A stretch of 64,000 bases of DNA, from contig JAQFVV010006309.1 of the NCBI GenBank assembly GCA_028023455.1, positions 886,511 through 950,510 on the forward strand, in the 5' to 3' direction. The stretch comes from Epiperipatus broadwayi (lineage: Eukaryota > Onychophora > Udeonychophora > Euonychophora > Peripatidae). Each line of letters starts with the position of its first letter. Positions within the stretch are counted from its first letter, which is position 1. The notes beneath the pieces are model-generated. The model was not told the DNA's origin. It saw only the letters and a program-made list of their open reading frames with translations, and made no database searches. This document shows, in pieces, positions 35,340-47,530 of the stretch. The position numbers were made by a program, and so were the translations under genes.

Positions 35340-35680
35340 CTTAAGCTTGTAAGTTATAAACAGTGAGGATTGCCAATTCCTCTACAAGCTTTATGATAAA
35401 TGCTTAGCCAGAGCCAGCACTTAAAATACCTCTGTCAGGAACCCCTCCCCAAACCCCTGACCATGGTTTCGTGCTTTGGCACTCCTCAGAGAGGTGTCAG
35501 GGTAGGTTCAGACACTAGATCTAAAAATACCAACCCAAAGCTAAGCACTTAGCTAAAAGTTATCTATTGAGTGGAAAATCTGAAAATTTCAGACATGTAC
35601 ATGTCTTCAAACCCAGTTATCCAACTCAAATAGCTATATGGGGCTGATAGATCTTCAGCCATGCCATATAGTAGTAGTCA
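35340..35680. other. Less AT-rich island, unclassified
   Basis: Contains AACCCCTCCCCAAACCCCTG (35440), a partial hairpin (CTCTGTCAGG against GGTGTCAGGG) and no ORF. It stands out from its neighbours in base composition. It could be a fragment of a mobile element or old regulatory sequence; I cannot decide. Confidence 0.35.
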
Positions 35681-38600
35681 TAGCAATATAAAATTGCATA
35701 AGACTATTATAATAGGGAGGAAGTAAGAAATATGTTATTGAACTATTTTTAAACTATCAAAATTGCTAATCCAGGATTTTCTTGCTTGTGCTTTAAAAAA
35801 ATGTATTGTTTTAGACATAATTTTGTAAATTTTATTTTCCACTCAGAAAAAGTTTTTGGAGAAAGATTTTAAAATAAGTTTTAAAAAAAGTAGTATTTTT
35901 GAATCGTCATTTTCAAGTTCATAGCTCACTGATAGATTCCAAAGAGTTTTACCTTCAGGACCAACTTTAACATTTAAACTTTTAAATAATATATATTTAT
36001 CTTAATTCTGTTTTACTTGTCAAGAAAAAAACATCTTTCAAGGACATTTTTTTCTGTTCCCAATCCAAGAAAAGATACAAAGATGAACTTCTTGTTCCCT
36101 ATGCTTTTTTTAAAAAGATCAAACAGAATTTTTTATCTCAGTTTTTTTTCCTTCTCTTTATACTTTGAAGAAACGATTTTTTATTGATGGAATAAAGATT
36201 TTTTTTTTTAATTATTAAATTTTAAAGAAAAATTGTCTAGACTCTTTGTGCTTGCAAATACAGCTTTTTAAGGAACCCCCTTCCCGTTATTTATTTTCAA
36301 TCAAGATTATAAATATGATTATGAAAAATAATCAAACTTTGAACCATTTGAAAATATGTTTATAGAATAAACGCATATTTATTTTTAAAGAAAACATATC
36401 GATTTTTGATTGATTAGGGAATGTATGATATTCACATACTCACAAACACATTCAAATATATATACACAATTAAGTAGTTTTTTTAATCTACAAAATTTAT
36501 CTATTATAAAATACAAAACATATTAACTTAAATTTATGTTTTTATTTTTCTATATCTATTAGTTTTATTTCTATCTTATGTTTCTATATTTATGTATCAT
36601 TTTGATGCCTACTCTGTAAATTCAAATTAATTAATAACTTTCACAATAAGCCATGTAGAATGTATAAAACAGCACAAATAAATATAAATATATGAATAAA
36701 ATCGAGAAGCCTTTCAATATATAGCACTGTAAGTGAAAAAACTTACCAAATTCACAGATTGATCGACAGTCACTAAACCAAAGCAAATATATAAACAAAG
36801 TGATATAATCTACTCCAATTAATTGCTTTATTTAAATTAAGAATGTGAATAATATTCTACACACCTTAAAATGCATAGTGTAAAATTTAATAACACATTA
36901 AAGATATAAAAACCAAAGAAATGAATGTATGTATATTCATATGGTTAAATGTGTGCAGAATAAATATATATGAAAATCTTGCTTATTAATAATGCACTCT
37001 TAATTTGAATATATGGTATCACTAGATCCACATAATCACAGGCTCTAAATATACCTGAAAATATTCAGATTTGTTAACAAATACTTACTGCGTTTTGTTC
37101 ACTAAGCTTTTTGAATACTTTGAATTGTGTGGTGTATGTTAAAAATTAAATGTTATTTTACACATGTTTATTAAAATGTTTAATCATTTATTCACTTGTT
37201 ATATATATATTATAACTTAATGGCTGTAAAAATAGGTCAAATCTCATGGATTCCACAATAGATGACCACAAGCAAACATCAAAGAGTGGTTAAACACAAT
37301 CCTAAAACTGACCAAAAGACAATATATTGTGCAAGCTAAATACACAACACCTAAAAGGGGTCAACAAATGATACTAACAATCTCATGAAAACCACCAAAA
37401 GGCTAAATAATAATATAGGCTAAGCTCAGAGTGTTTTGGAGGTTATATACTACAAAACCAAGAGCAGCAATAAGGAAAAATAATAACTAAGCACTTTTAA
37501 GATAAATGCAACATATGAGTAAATTTAAGAGGAGAAGATTTCTCATACTCTCTCTCATAAAATATAATGGTTCATAATATTGAAAGCATATGTCATTAAA
37601 GGATTAGGTTACTTTAAAATTAACTACTTACAATACATCTTCCAAATACAACACCTTTTACAACCATAATAAATATCTTATTATCATAATAGAGATTTAT
37701 TATCAAATTATTTTTATAAAATAGAAGCAAGTGTTATTATATATTTGCGATATTAACTTCTTCTTTAAAATAATTTTTTCTTAAGTTAAATAATTTTCAC
37801 TAACAATCTTGTATGTAAAATGGATGTCTCAGGGTTCATATAATTAATAGTTAATAAATTATAAATTTTATTCTTCTCTTTTATTTTTTAAAAACTATTA
37901 AACAAAGAATAAAAAACTGTTAAATAAAGGAGTGAGGCATATTCTTACCCTTAAGATAATGACTCCCTAAATTACAATAATAATTTTTAAAATTTAAAAT
38001 AAACATAAAAAAATCTTAATTTTGAGTAAGATAATATACTAGCAAAGCATTCAGATGTAATGAGCAAATAATGGATTTTATGACCATTTAAAATATCACA
38101 CTAATAAATCATTTGTAAATATTTTTCTGAATTCAAACCAAACAATTCCATCATTTGAATTTATAATGGATCAATAAAATAATCTTCTAAATAGAATAAA
38201 ATAACTTCAAAAACAAGCACAGTGATCTTTTAACCAATAAAACTGACTAAAGTGATTGCCAATAATGAATAATAATTATAACTACTTCTATAAATAAAAT
38301 TATCTCTTTCTTAGATGTTTCCTTAACATCAGTGATGCAATTTCAATAAAGTAACTCTCACATCAAATTCTTAATATTCATGGACTCTCAATGCTTGACA
38401 AATATAGACAATTGTGTGATAAATTTTATAATATTTAGATTTTTGAAAGTATATGGATGATAAATAGTCCAGAAAGATAAATTAACCATAAAAAATATTT
38501 ATTTTTGATATTAAAACATTTAACCAATAACAACTTTGCTAACTTACAATATTATCAAGATGAATTTCTACAGATATATTAAGCAAATAATTTAAGATGC

Positions 38601-38859
38601 AGGAAAATTGTAATTTACAAATTACAAAAAATAAATATTAAAAAATAAATAAATTGGATGGTTAATGAAACCTACAATATTGAAATTTGAATAAGTTCTC
38701 TCATTTTTACACATCAATCACACCATTATAATGTCCCTATGAATGTATTTGGTATCTATATACAATATAAACTTGACAATACATATGATGAGATGACTGC
38801 TGAAGAATATGTATATTCCTTATTGAAGCCACATCTACAATTTTAAAATTTTAAGATTG
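35681..38859. other. Anonymous AT-rich sequence
   Basis: 37220-37480 (CCACAAGCAAACATC, GGTTAAACACAATCC, CATGAAAACCACCAAAAGG) is A/C-rich and may be the upstream part of the repeat that follows. No gene seen. Confidence 0.4.
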
Positions 38860-39640
38860 AATATTTATTAGATTTATGTCTTGAGGTTCTGGGAAAGTAC
38901 AGCTATAAGGCCTACATATCAACAAACAACCGATACTCAGTTATACTAAGTCTATGACTAAAGATAAGAAATGATATTCCTCAATATCTATAAAAATATT
39001 AATTGCCAGAATAAAGTCATGGTAGTACACTAACCATGGCATTATACAAAATACATCACAGTTATATCCACATTGGGAATGTTAAGGCAAAGTAAATGAT
39101 AGCATGAACTCAAAGGAGCGGTATCTTTATCTGAGGGAAATGAACTGGGACTTTATCACTAGTCATATAAGTAATGATAATGAACCATCAGAGAATAATA
39201 GTAATAAATAGAATTTGCCTTAATAAAGCATTATATGCTTAAATATAAGATAAAGAAAAATATAATTCACTGAAAAATATCATAGTATAAGAGAGAGACA
39301 AATCTATAAACTCTTTACATTACACTGGCATGATAAGATTATACTCAAAAAAAGAGAGAATGATGTTACTACCTCTTAAAATAAATATCAACAATTACCT
39401 GATATATAAAGCCAACAAAATTAATAATTAGTGCTAAATATAGCTTAATAAAATTATGGCATAGAATAAACTATAAAAATATACATCAACTTCTAACTCT
39501 ATCAGTATTTGCATATATATTCAAAAATAAATAACTTTATAATAGGGACAAATACAACACATCTAAATATAACATTATCACACTATAAATTTTCTGAGAA
39601 CTTTTAATAATATAGTTCATAAGTGGTTTATAAAAATTAT
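38860..39640 (+). repeat. Old dispersed repeat, copy 1
   Basis: Colinear with 58180-58960: TATTAGATTTATGTC here against TATTATATTTATGTC; AATTGCCAGAATAAAGTCATG against AATTGCCAGGGAAAGTCATG; GGCAAAGTAAATGATAGCATG against GGTAAAGTAAATATATGATGG; GGGACTTTATCACTAG against AGGACTTTGGTACTAG; AGTGCTAAATATAGCTTAAT against AATGCTAAATGTAGCTTGAT. No reading frame is shared, so this is a non-coding repeat or long-dead element. Confidence 0.6.
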
Positions 39641-40397
39641 ACCAAATAAAAATGCATAAAATAGTAATAACATTTTACAATGTCATGAATATTTAAACAC
39701 AGCACTAGAATTTTTTATGAAAAATAAAATAAAAATTCTTCATATTGGTTCCTATCATTTGACAGGATACAGTCACTGAAAATAAAATTCTGGAAATATT
39801 GTAGATTTTGAGATTGTAGTAACATGGCATAGTTAAATTACAAACACAAATATTTTACACAAACAAATTAAGCAAAAATATTTAGAGATGTTAGCATAAT
39901 TATATATGGCCATTCAAGTAGAAGAAACAAATTTTAGGAATTTAATATATATTACTTTTATATCTTTCAAAAGCACTTTTATTGATGAGAAGGATTAAGA
40001 CCAATTCTTTTAAAAGCCACACTTTATCATACAGCAGGTTTTTAATAATAATACTAAAAAGAGAACAGAATTTTTTTTTAAATATATGCAAGATAAATTC
40101 ATAATAAATTTTGATAAGAAAAATTTAGGAGCATTAACATTTTTATTAATATGTAGGCTAATTTACACTGGCTATTGATGATAAGCAATAATTGTTTGGA
40201 ATAATAATAATAATAAATTCAGAAATAAATTTTCCATTAATATTGCAGGAATATTATATTTGACAGTACACAATATAAGTTTCTATAAAATAATATATGC
40301 TAATAAGTTTAACTTCAATACTTGAGGAAAATATATTTCCATGCTTTAATTTTGGAGTAAACATAATAATATTTACTTAGCAAATCATTTTTTCATT
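39641..40397. other. Anonymous AT-rich sequence
   Basis: No supported features. Confidence 0.4.
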
Positions 40398-40419
40398 GCT
40401 GCTGCTGCTGCTGCTGCTG

Positions 40420-40479
<60 letters not shown>

Positions 40480-40480
40480 T
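40398..40480. repeat. Compound microsatellite (CTG)n then (ATA)n
   Basis: About seven CTG/TGC triplets are followed without interruption by about twenty ATA triplets. Confidence 0.95.
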
Positions 40481-40484
40481 AGTT

Positions 40485-41345
40485 CAGCAGCAAAGGTCCA
40501 TTTGTTCACAACCAAGTCAGCATGCTCTAGTTTTCATGTTCCAAAGATACTCAAAGTTTAAACCTGGCAGGATAAAAACTTTATCCTGATATACCTTTTT
40601 CAATTTCCAATGAGTTGATAATTGTTTAATACTTTTGTATTGCATTTTTCATTCAAAAATTTAATTAAAATCAAGTTACCCAATGATAATTTTGAAAAGC
40701 AATATGGAGACAAAATAATCACATGACCAGATGCTTACCGCCAACAATGTCAGCACAGAGTTTCAAAATCCAAAGTTCAGTCAAACGTAAGCCAATTTTT
40801 AATTTTATTAATTACAAAGTCAGATTTTTGTTTTGGGGAAAAAAAAATCAGTTACTAAATAAACAAGTTAACTACTTTTTTTTTTTTTTATGCTTAAAAA
40901 GAATTCACAATCTTAGTCTAATTCAAGATAATAATATACCTTTAATCAGTTGATTATTACATTTTTTATTCAAACTTCCAATTGAAATCAAGTTACCTAA
41001 TGATGATTTTTTTAAAAAGCCATTGCATGACCAGTGTTTGTCCACAATAATACCAACATAGAGTTTCAAAGTCCAAAGGTTGGTCAGGCATACATTTATT
41101 TTTAATGTTATTGTAGCAATCTCTAACCTTGTTTAGTAATAAAAATTCGATTTCAAGTTCTCAGCAATTAGTTAATTTGCTCACAATTGAGTTAACAAGC
41201 CTTGGCTGTTTATGCTTATAAAGTAGTCAAAACTTTAGGCTAGAAAAAAAAAAAGCCTATATACTTTTTTCAATTTCCAATCAGTTGATAACTGATTTCC
41301 AATTTTCTGTTCAAATCTTCAGCTATCATCAAGTTATTAGATAAA
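40485..41345. repeat. Degenerate tandem array, about 320-bp unit
   Basis: Landmarks recur in fixed order: TTCAATTTCCAATGAGTTGATA (40598), TTAATCAGTTGAT (40942), TTCAATTTCCAATCAGTTGATA (41269); AATCAAGTTACCCAATGAT (40670) and AATCAAGTTACCTAATGATG (40989); ACAGAGTTTCAAAATCCAAAG (40755) and ATAGAGTTTCAAAGTCCAAAG (41060). About two and a half units. The 76-codon ORF at 40723 lies within one unit and is not shared by the others. Confidence 0.65.
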
Positions 41346-41360
41346 AATTCAAAAAAAAAC

Positions 41361-41710
41361 ATGTCATCTCCAATAGCAATGCTCAGCCTAACTACCTGCC
41401 TAGAATTTGCCTGGACACTAGCCATGAATCTCACACTTAAATCATATGAAAAGCCTTATTTGGCCACCAACTCTAACACAGCCAGACTCAGAGTCAGAGA
41501 CCAATCAACCACAAACTCTAACTCAACAGTTGCAACCAGTTCGAACATACCTGTACCACCAGCCTCCTCTGGATATCAGGACACTCTACACATGGATCTC
41601 ATTCTTAAACTTCATCAAAAGCCTTACTCAGCTCTGACCTCTAGCACACAGACCCAGAGTCCGACCAACCTACTACAAAGTCCAACTTAACAATCACAAC
41701 CAATTCTAAC
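41361..41710 (+). CDS. Hypothetical ORF over a 168-bp in-frame duplication
   Basis: A 109-codon plus-strand frame (41361-41690) contains two copies of a 56-residue unit. The first begins at Met 22 (MNLTLKSYEKPYLA), the second at Met 78 (MDLILKLHQKPYSALT). Both continue with Ser/Thr/Asn/Gln-rich sequence. The duplication is a multiple of three and the two copies align in the same frame, so the stretch may once have been translated. The second copy runs into stops after LLQSPT. There is no signal peptide, domain or motif that I recognise. It lies between two non-coding tandem arrays, so a chance ORF in C/A-rich repeat DNA is equally likely. Confidence 0.2.
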
Positions 41711-42009
41711 ATAGCTGTGACACCCCACCCCTCTGCAACACTCATCTATTCAAATGCACCAGAAAATAGACATGGCGATCCCACCATGTCTCCCACCCAC
41801 ACCAACACCCTCCCCAACCCACATTGCCAATGAAACCAAGAGAAAGCCTGGCAACCCAAAGAAGAAACCCTAAAAAATAAAAATACTGCATTGATTTCAC
41901 AACTCCAGGCCAGACTTCACAGATAATTGCCACACTACCATGGAAATTTCTAGTTCTTGTCTATGGTACCAAGGAAACTCAGCCACATATAGAACTAAAC
42001 TTGGATTGC
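41711..42009. other. C/A-rich spacer between arrays
   Basis: Markedly richer in C than the rest of the window (CACCCCACCCCTCTGC, CCCACCCACACCAACACCC). No ORF or repeat of its own was recognised. Confidence 0.4.
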
Positions 42010-42540
42010 ATCTGTAGATACAGTAGTCCAGACCACGTAAAATTTATGCAATCTTGTGTAAACCAATAAAACAACTTTTACATGTGTAAAACTACAACTA
42101 CAGACTACCCATGTAACCACAGCAATCTAAGCTATATAAAACCATTCTCACTAATCCACGGCATAAATAAACTTTTACATACATAAACCTACACCTACAG
42201 ATTGCTGATGAAACCACAGCAATCCAAGCCAAGTAAAGACCCTTGTAACTAATCCACAGCATGACAATTTTTTTGTAATCTCATGTAAATCAATAAATCA
42301 ACTTTTATATATGTAAACCTATATCTATAGATTCCCCATGTAACCACAGCAATCCATGTTATGTAAAACCATGTAACTAATTCACAGCATGTAAAATTCC
42401 TGTAATCCTGTGTAAAACAATAAATCCATTTTTATATATGTAAACCTACAACTACGGATTGCCCATGTAAACACAGCAATCCAAGCTATGTAAACTCTTG
42501 TAACCCTTTAAGACAAATAAAGCTTATCGTTGAAACATAA
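42010..42540 (+). repeat. About 126-bp tandem array ending in AATAAAGC
   Basis: The word CACAGCAATC recurs at about 42118, 42217, 42346 and 42472, each followed by a GCTATGTAAA-like word. Most units also hold ACTAATCCACAGCATG, a CAATAAA-containing segment and TGTAAACCTACAACTAC. One unit is about 30 bp short. The array ends with AAGACAAATAAAGC (polyadenylation-like) and then a microsatellite tail. Such arrays occur in the untranslated ends of retroelements, but no coding part was identified. Confidence 0.75.
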
Positions 42541-42570
42541 TAATAATAACAACAACAACAACAACAACAA
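42541..42570. repeat. (TAA)n(CAA)n microsatellite tail
   Basis: A few TAA units pass into about seven CAA units directly after the AATAAA-ending array, as expected for the 3' tail of a retroposed copy. Confidence 0.85.
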
Positions 42571-44690
42571 TCATTTCAAAGATAATAACTTTTAAAATAA
42601 TTTGTCTTTTTCATAAAAGAATGTTATCCTTTTAAATAAATGTATCATAATAATAACTGCATATTATGTACTTTAAAAGTCATTGAGTCCTAATGCATAT
42701 TTTAAAAATATGAATAAGTATCCAAATAATATAGATTAAAATAAATTAAATATTTCTTTATTGAAACATATATAACTTCAGGTAAGACATTTATAATATA
42801 TGTATTATTCAGATGCTGGTTCTGCCATTTAGAATTAAAAGTCTTTCATTTAAAAATGAAACAACTTCAAAGAAAAGTTTCTTTTAAAGATACAAAAATT
42901 TTAGGAAAAACATTCTTCAAATAAATATTTCTTAAAAATAATTAAATAATTTAAAGTCTTTAGCAGTTTTAATATGTCTAGCTTATATTAAATTTAACTT
43001 GTAATATTACCTATTTATAATATGAATAATAGAATCAATGAAAGTTCTTACGTAACAGGAATGATAAATGATACTTTATTCTGAAATCCATCAAATCAAG
43101 TAACTCTAATAAAAATGATTTAATTACTGTTGAATATTCTGTTGACTTTTCCATAATATATTTCCTGTAATGCAATTTTAAGCACTGGAAGTTTATCAGT
43201 TTAAAAATTGAACCTGGATGAGGTTAATTTAGAAATTCATTTTTTTATATACTTTAAAAATAAAAATAATATTAATTAAAATATTTATAACTTAAACAAA
43301 ATACTAATTTGTTAATCTTTTCAGCAAGTAACATATAGGCAAGTATGTGAAAGTGTATTGACTAGCTTTATTTATAACCTAAGTCATGTGATTAATTTGG
43401 ATAGTTAGTGATTCACATTTTAATTTACACACATTTGATCAAATTGATGAAAAGGTTGATTTTTCTAGAATTTACTGGCATAAATAGCAGATAATACAAT
43501 TCTAGAATCTTCTCCCGATGATAGTTTAGATAATTAATTATTATGTCTTTTTAAATAAACATTTTTTAAAACAAAATTATTTAAAAAAAAAATTGAAATG
43601 GTGTTATAATAAAATGACAATATTACATAATAAAAAATTACATTGCTTTTACAAAAATAGTATTTTATATTTTCTTTAGACACATTTTTTAAAACTCATT
43701 GAAGGGCACAGAATATTTAAAATTGTCTTTTTAAAATAAAGATGGTAAAGAATAATTTTAACATTAACTCCAACAAGGAAGACTTAAAGAAATTCAAGTT
43801 TTCCCATCCATGCATCCACACACATTATTCTCTAGTTATAAATAGATAGCTTTATTGTTATTTTTTTTCTAGCCAACTAAACTTGAAAATATTTAATCAA
43901 AATATTTTTATTACAATTAAGATTAAATATATTTTTTTACAAATAATTTAAACATATACCCTCTGGTCTTAAGGGTTTGAACTTGTCATTAAAGTTTTAC
44001 TCTAATTCTAAGATGGATTTTAAACTTAATATTTTTAAATAAACTCATTAACACTTTACATTAATAATATCCTTAAAACTAGGCATTTAAAATTATAAAA
44101 GAACTACTTAAGGGATTTAATCATTATAAACTAACTATTGACATTACTTTTAAAGTTAAAAAAATTATAAAAGTTCTTATAAATTAGCTAATCATGTAAA
44201 TAAATATTGGATTATTAATTAATCACACAGTTTACTACTTACCATAAAAATTAATCTATTGATTTTTTTGTTCTAATATTAGGTTACTAAGGCAAAAGCT
44301 AAAGGTGTCAATATATATATAATTAAAATTAAAAATAATCAATGTAAAACAAAAGACAACTCAATATAAATAAAAATAATTATTTAATATATCAACCTAA
44401 CTTTCATTCCTTAATGGAAACATTTCAAAATGTTTTTTTTTACACAGTCTTATAAATAATTACCCTACAGCAACTCCCCAAAAGAATATTATTTACATTA
44501 CAATAAATATAATTCTTAAAACCCATTCATTACATATATTTAGTAAAATACATATATGTACATAAAAGTGATTAAACCTATTACAATCCTTTCTTTTTTT
44601 CATTATATATATATACAAATAACCTAAAAAATTAATAATAATAATCCCCTTTTTTATTATTAAAATTATAACTCTAAAGTTTCCAATAAT
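42571..44690. other. Anonymous AT-rich sequence
   Basis: No supported features. Some of 44290-44690 may be the 3' untranslated part of the Penelope-like fragment that ends here. Confidence 0.4.
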
Positions 44691-44697
44691 CTAACAA

Positions 44698-45165
44698 TCA
44701 CCCTTTCCCCCTGAATTGTGTTGGACCTTTAACCATGTTTAAATTTTCCTGAATATACAAAGTTTCATACCATTTTCTTTCCTTGTAATTTTTAACATAC
44801 TTTATTACCTGAATATTTTTTTCACAATTCATTTTATGTCCAGTATCCAAAAAAGGTATATATGGTCCTGATCTTATATCATTTCTGTTAATTGCCTTAT
44901 CATGCTCCTTACCTTTTTCCATGACAGTTTTTTTGTCTAACATATATATATATATCATATTGTAAAAGTCACAACTAATTTTATAAACCAATCATACTCT
45001 ATTTTTAATATTACCCATCCTTTTTGAGTTACACATTCATTTCCCCAAAGATTTACTATTTTTCCATCCTGTTTTAATATCATCGGATAACTTTTCTTTT
45101 ATCAATGTCTTATATAAATGTTCTGAATATGGAATTGAAACCCACTTCCTATTTATATACCCCTG
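44698..45165 (-). pseudogene. Penelope-like element, RT C-terminus and GIY-YIG endonuclease
   Basis: Minus strand. The upstream part reads RKWVSIPYSEHLYKTLIKEK and a degraded linker (about 45155-45050), the region between reverse transcriptase and endonuclease in Penelope-like elements. After stops, a 97-codon frame (44991-44698) gives VYKISCDFYNMIYIYM, EHDKAINRND, FLDTGHKMN and RKWYETLYIQENLN. This follows GIY-YIG nucleases of Penelope-like retroelements (family pattern VYKI-C..C..-YIGET, then EH, DTGH, and a catalytic Glu in the ESLYIQ segment, here YETLYIQ). YIG has become YIY. The protein would nick target DNA for reverse transcription. Further 5' RT sequence is unrecognisable. Confidence 0.75.
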
Positions 45166-45965
45166 CCTTACATTATTTTTGTACTATTATTATTTCTAAA
45201 AATCTTTTTAATGGTTTTTCTTTTATATCCATAACTTCCAATTTTTGCTCAAATGCTTCTTTTATGTTCAATGTTAATCTATCATTTTTTAACTTAAACT
45301 TTTTCAAAGCTGCTATTTTGTGATGTGTAATTTTTCAGTGTCAGTGCAGGTACAGGTTTAAAAAATTATTTTAATTGTTTATAATCAGTGCACTGAGAGT
45401 TTCATGCTTTTTTTAAACAATAATATATAAATACTCTTGAAAATAAAACTGGAAAGCATTTTCTTGATTTTGGTTATGTTGTTTCTATTTTAGGTGGTAA
45501 ATAATAATGAAACAAATATTTAAGAATTATCAGGAAAATATCAAACAGAAATATAGTCCAAATTGCTTTTAATTATTTAAAAATATTTTTTTTCTTATTT
45601 TATTTTAAGAAGTCCTGTTTCTTTGACAATTTGTTGCACCATTTGCAAATCTTTTAAAACCAGAATTAATATTTAGACATTTTTATTTTAATTAATTGTT
45701 TATTTATGTATTTTGTTTGAATTTCAGACTTTGGACATAAATTTACTTGTTAATATGACTTCAGAAAATATCAAAAAATGAAAATCCAAACAGGAAAATA
45801 GAATATTTCAGGAAGAATGGGTAGAAAAAATTGCTTTTGTTGACAATAATGAAAAGTTGTTGTGTTCTTATTTGTAAAGTTACAATTGCAAACTACAAAG
45901 TTAGAAAGTAAGTCATCCTACTTTTCAACACAATATTCACACAATTCAAAGTCATTGCAATCAGG
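45166..45965. other. Anonymous sequence, possibly decayed Penelope-like RT
   Basis: On the minus strand 45166-45330 gives lysine-rich fragments with many stops that may continue the element at 44.7 kb, but no RT motif can be named. The plus-strand ORF at 45105 is antisense to it. Confidence 0.35.
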
Positions 45966-45969
45966 TCCT

Positions 45970-47530
45970 CATAAGTAACAAAGACTCTTGTCTTCTTCTA
46001 GTCATGAGGATGACAAAGATGACAGAGCCAACAAATCTTGGTTTTTGGTAGCTTGGAATATTGCTCATGCCAAACGTCCATATGGAAAAGGAAACTTTAT
46101 TAAAAGAAACTTGGATGAAGTGGTTAAAGTTTTGGATCCAGGTAATGTAAATCTACATAAATTGATTGCACAAGTTTCTATATTATGCTGTACAACAGAG
46201 CATCTTATTACTGAAATTAGTAAAAATGTTTAAAGTAGTTTGATGTATGATGTGAAAAATTGTACAGAATTTAGTTTAGCAGCTCTCTATGAGTCCACAG
46301 ACATACAGGCTGCCTCAGAATTGATTGTTTTTATGGGCTATGTATCTGCAAATGTAAATGTGAAAGAAGAAATGTTAGTAGTTCTTACTGAAACAACTTG
46401 CAGTATTGATGTCAAAATGTGTTTGATGAAGTAATGAATAGGTTTGAATAGCCTCGTGATAAACTTGCAAATGTTGTCACTAAGAAGCTCCTGCAATGAT
46501 AGGGAAAAACCTAGGTCTTATTGGTCTTTTAAATAACAATTTTAAAATTCCACATTTTGTCTCTCTTTACTGCATAATTCACTGTGAGCATCTTGAAATA
46601 TTTAAAATACAAAAATATGTGGAAGATTGTTTTGCAGATTGTGAATTTAATTAAAACGAATACCAAAGCACTCTGCCAATTTAAAAACTTTTTTAAAAAG
46701 TAAATGATGAATCAAATGAGTTGGACAGTGATCTCTTCTGCTGGTCTCTTATAAGATGGCTATCAACAGACAATGTTTTGAGCTGTTTTGTGGAACTCCT
46801 AAATTCTATCATAACATTTTTTTTTAAAAAAAGAAAAAAATACTCAGAATTAGAAAATGAAATTTGGATTTCTGGCTTAATGTTTCTTATTGTAAACACT
46901 TAATTTGGCTTTACAAGGAAAGGGAAAAATGATTAGTGATTTGTCACAAACTGTATATAATTTTGAAGCTAGGCTTTGATTTTTTATGTATGATGTTAAG
47001 TCCAGAATATGTAATCATTATCCATGAATAAAAACAAATATAATTACTATCAAAATGAATATAAAGAATAATTGGAAGGATTCCAAGTGGAATTCAAATG
47101 TAGGTTTGAAGATTTTGTAAGTTTTAAATCCACATTGGCATACTCTGTGAACCCATTTATTTGAGATATTATTGGAGAAAGATTTCTAATTTCTTTAATA
47201 ATACTTGTTGAAAAAGCAGCTGGGAAATTGGAGTTATTAGAGATGAAAGAGGATCAGGTGTTGCAAATATATCACAAATATAGTTCTCTAATTAAATTTT
47301 AGAAACTAGTGGCATAATCAAAATATTCACACTTAAAGAGAACTGATTACTATCTAATTTCAATATTTGGTACAACATATTGCTGTGAATTGTTGTATTT
47401 CACAATGAAGTTTGTGAAATCAAAATAACATTCATAGTTGACCAATCAGCATCTCACAGAATTGCCACAAATAATTTTAACAATATGCCGAATATCAAAG
47501 ATTTGACCATAGGTCTTGATTAAATGTTAT
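45970..47530 (+). pseudogene. hAT-family transposase pseudogene (SCAND3/ZBED/GTF2IRD2-like)
   Basis: Blocks in order: VAWNIAHAKRPYGKGNFIKRN (one residue removed from the middle of a longer match; about 46036-46100), LIAQVSI and TTEHLITEISKNV (to 46232), CTEFSLAALYESTDIQ (46260-46307), YVSANVNVKEE, a broken stretch, LIRWLSTDNVLSCFVELL (46748-46800), ELENEIWISGLMFL, then SIFGTTYCCELLYFTMKFVK and LTNQHLTE (about 47355-47450). These match the RNase-H-like and C-terminal dimerisation regions of hAT transposases and their host-adopted relatives. The ALDESTD motif with its catalytic Asp has become ALYESTD. Many stops and frameshifts; the BED zinc finger was not found. Confidence 0.85.
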
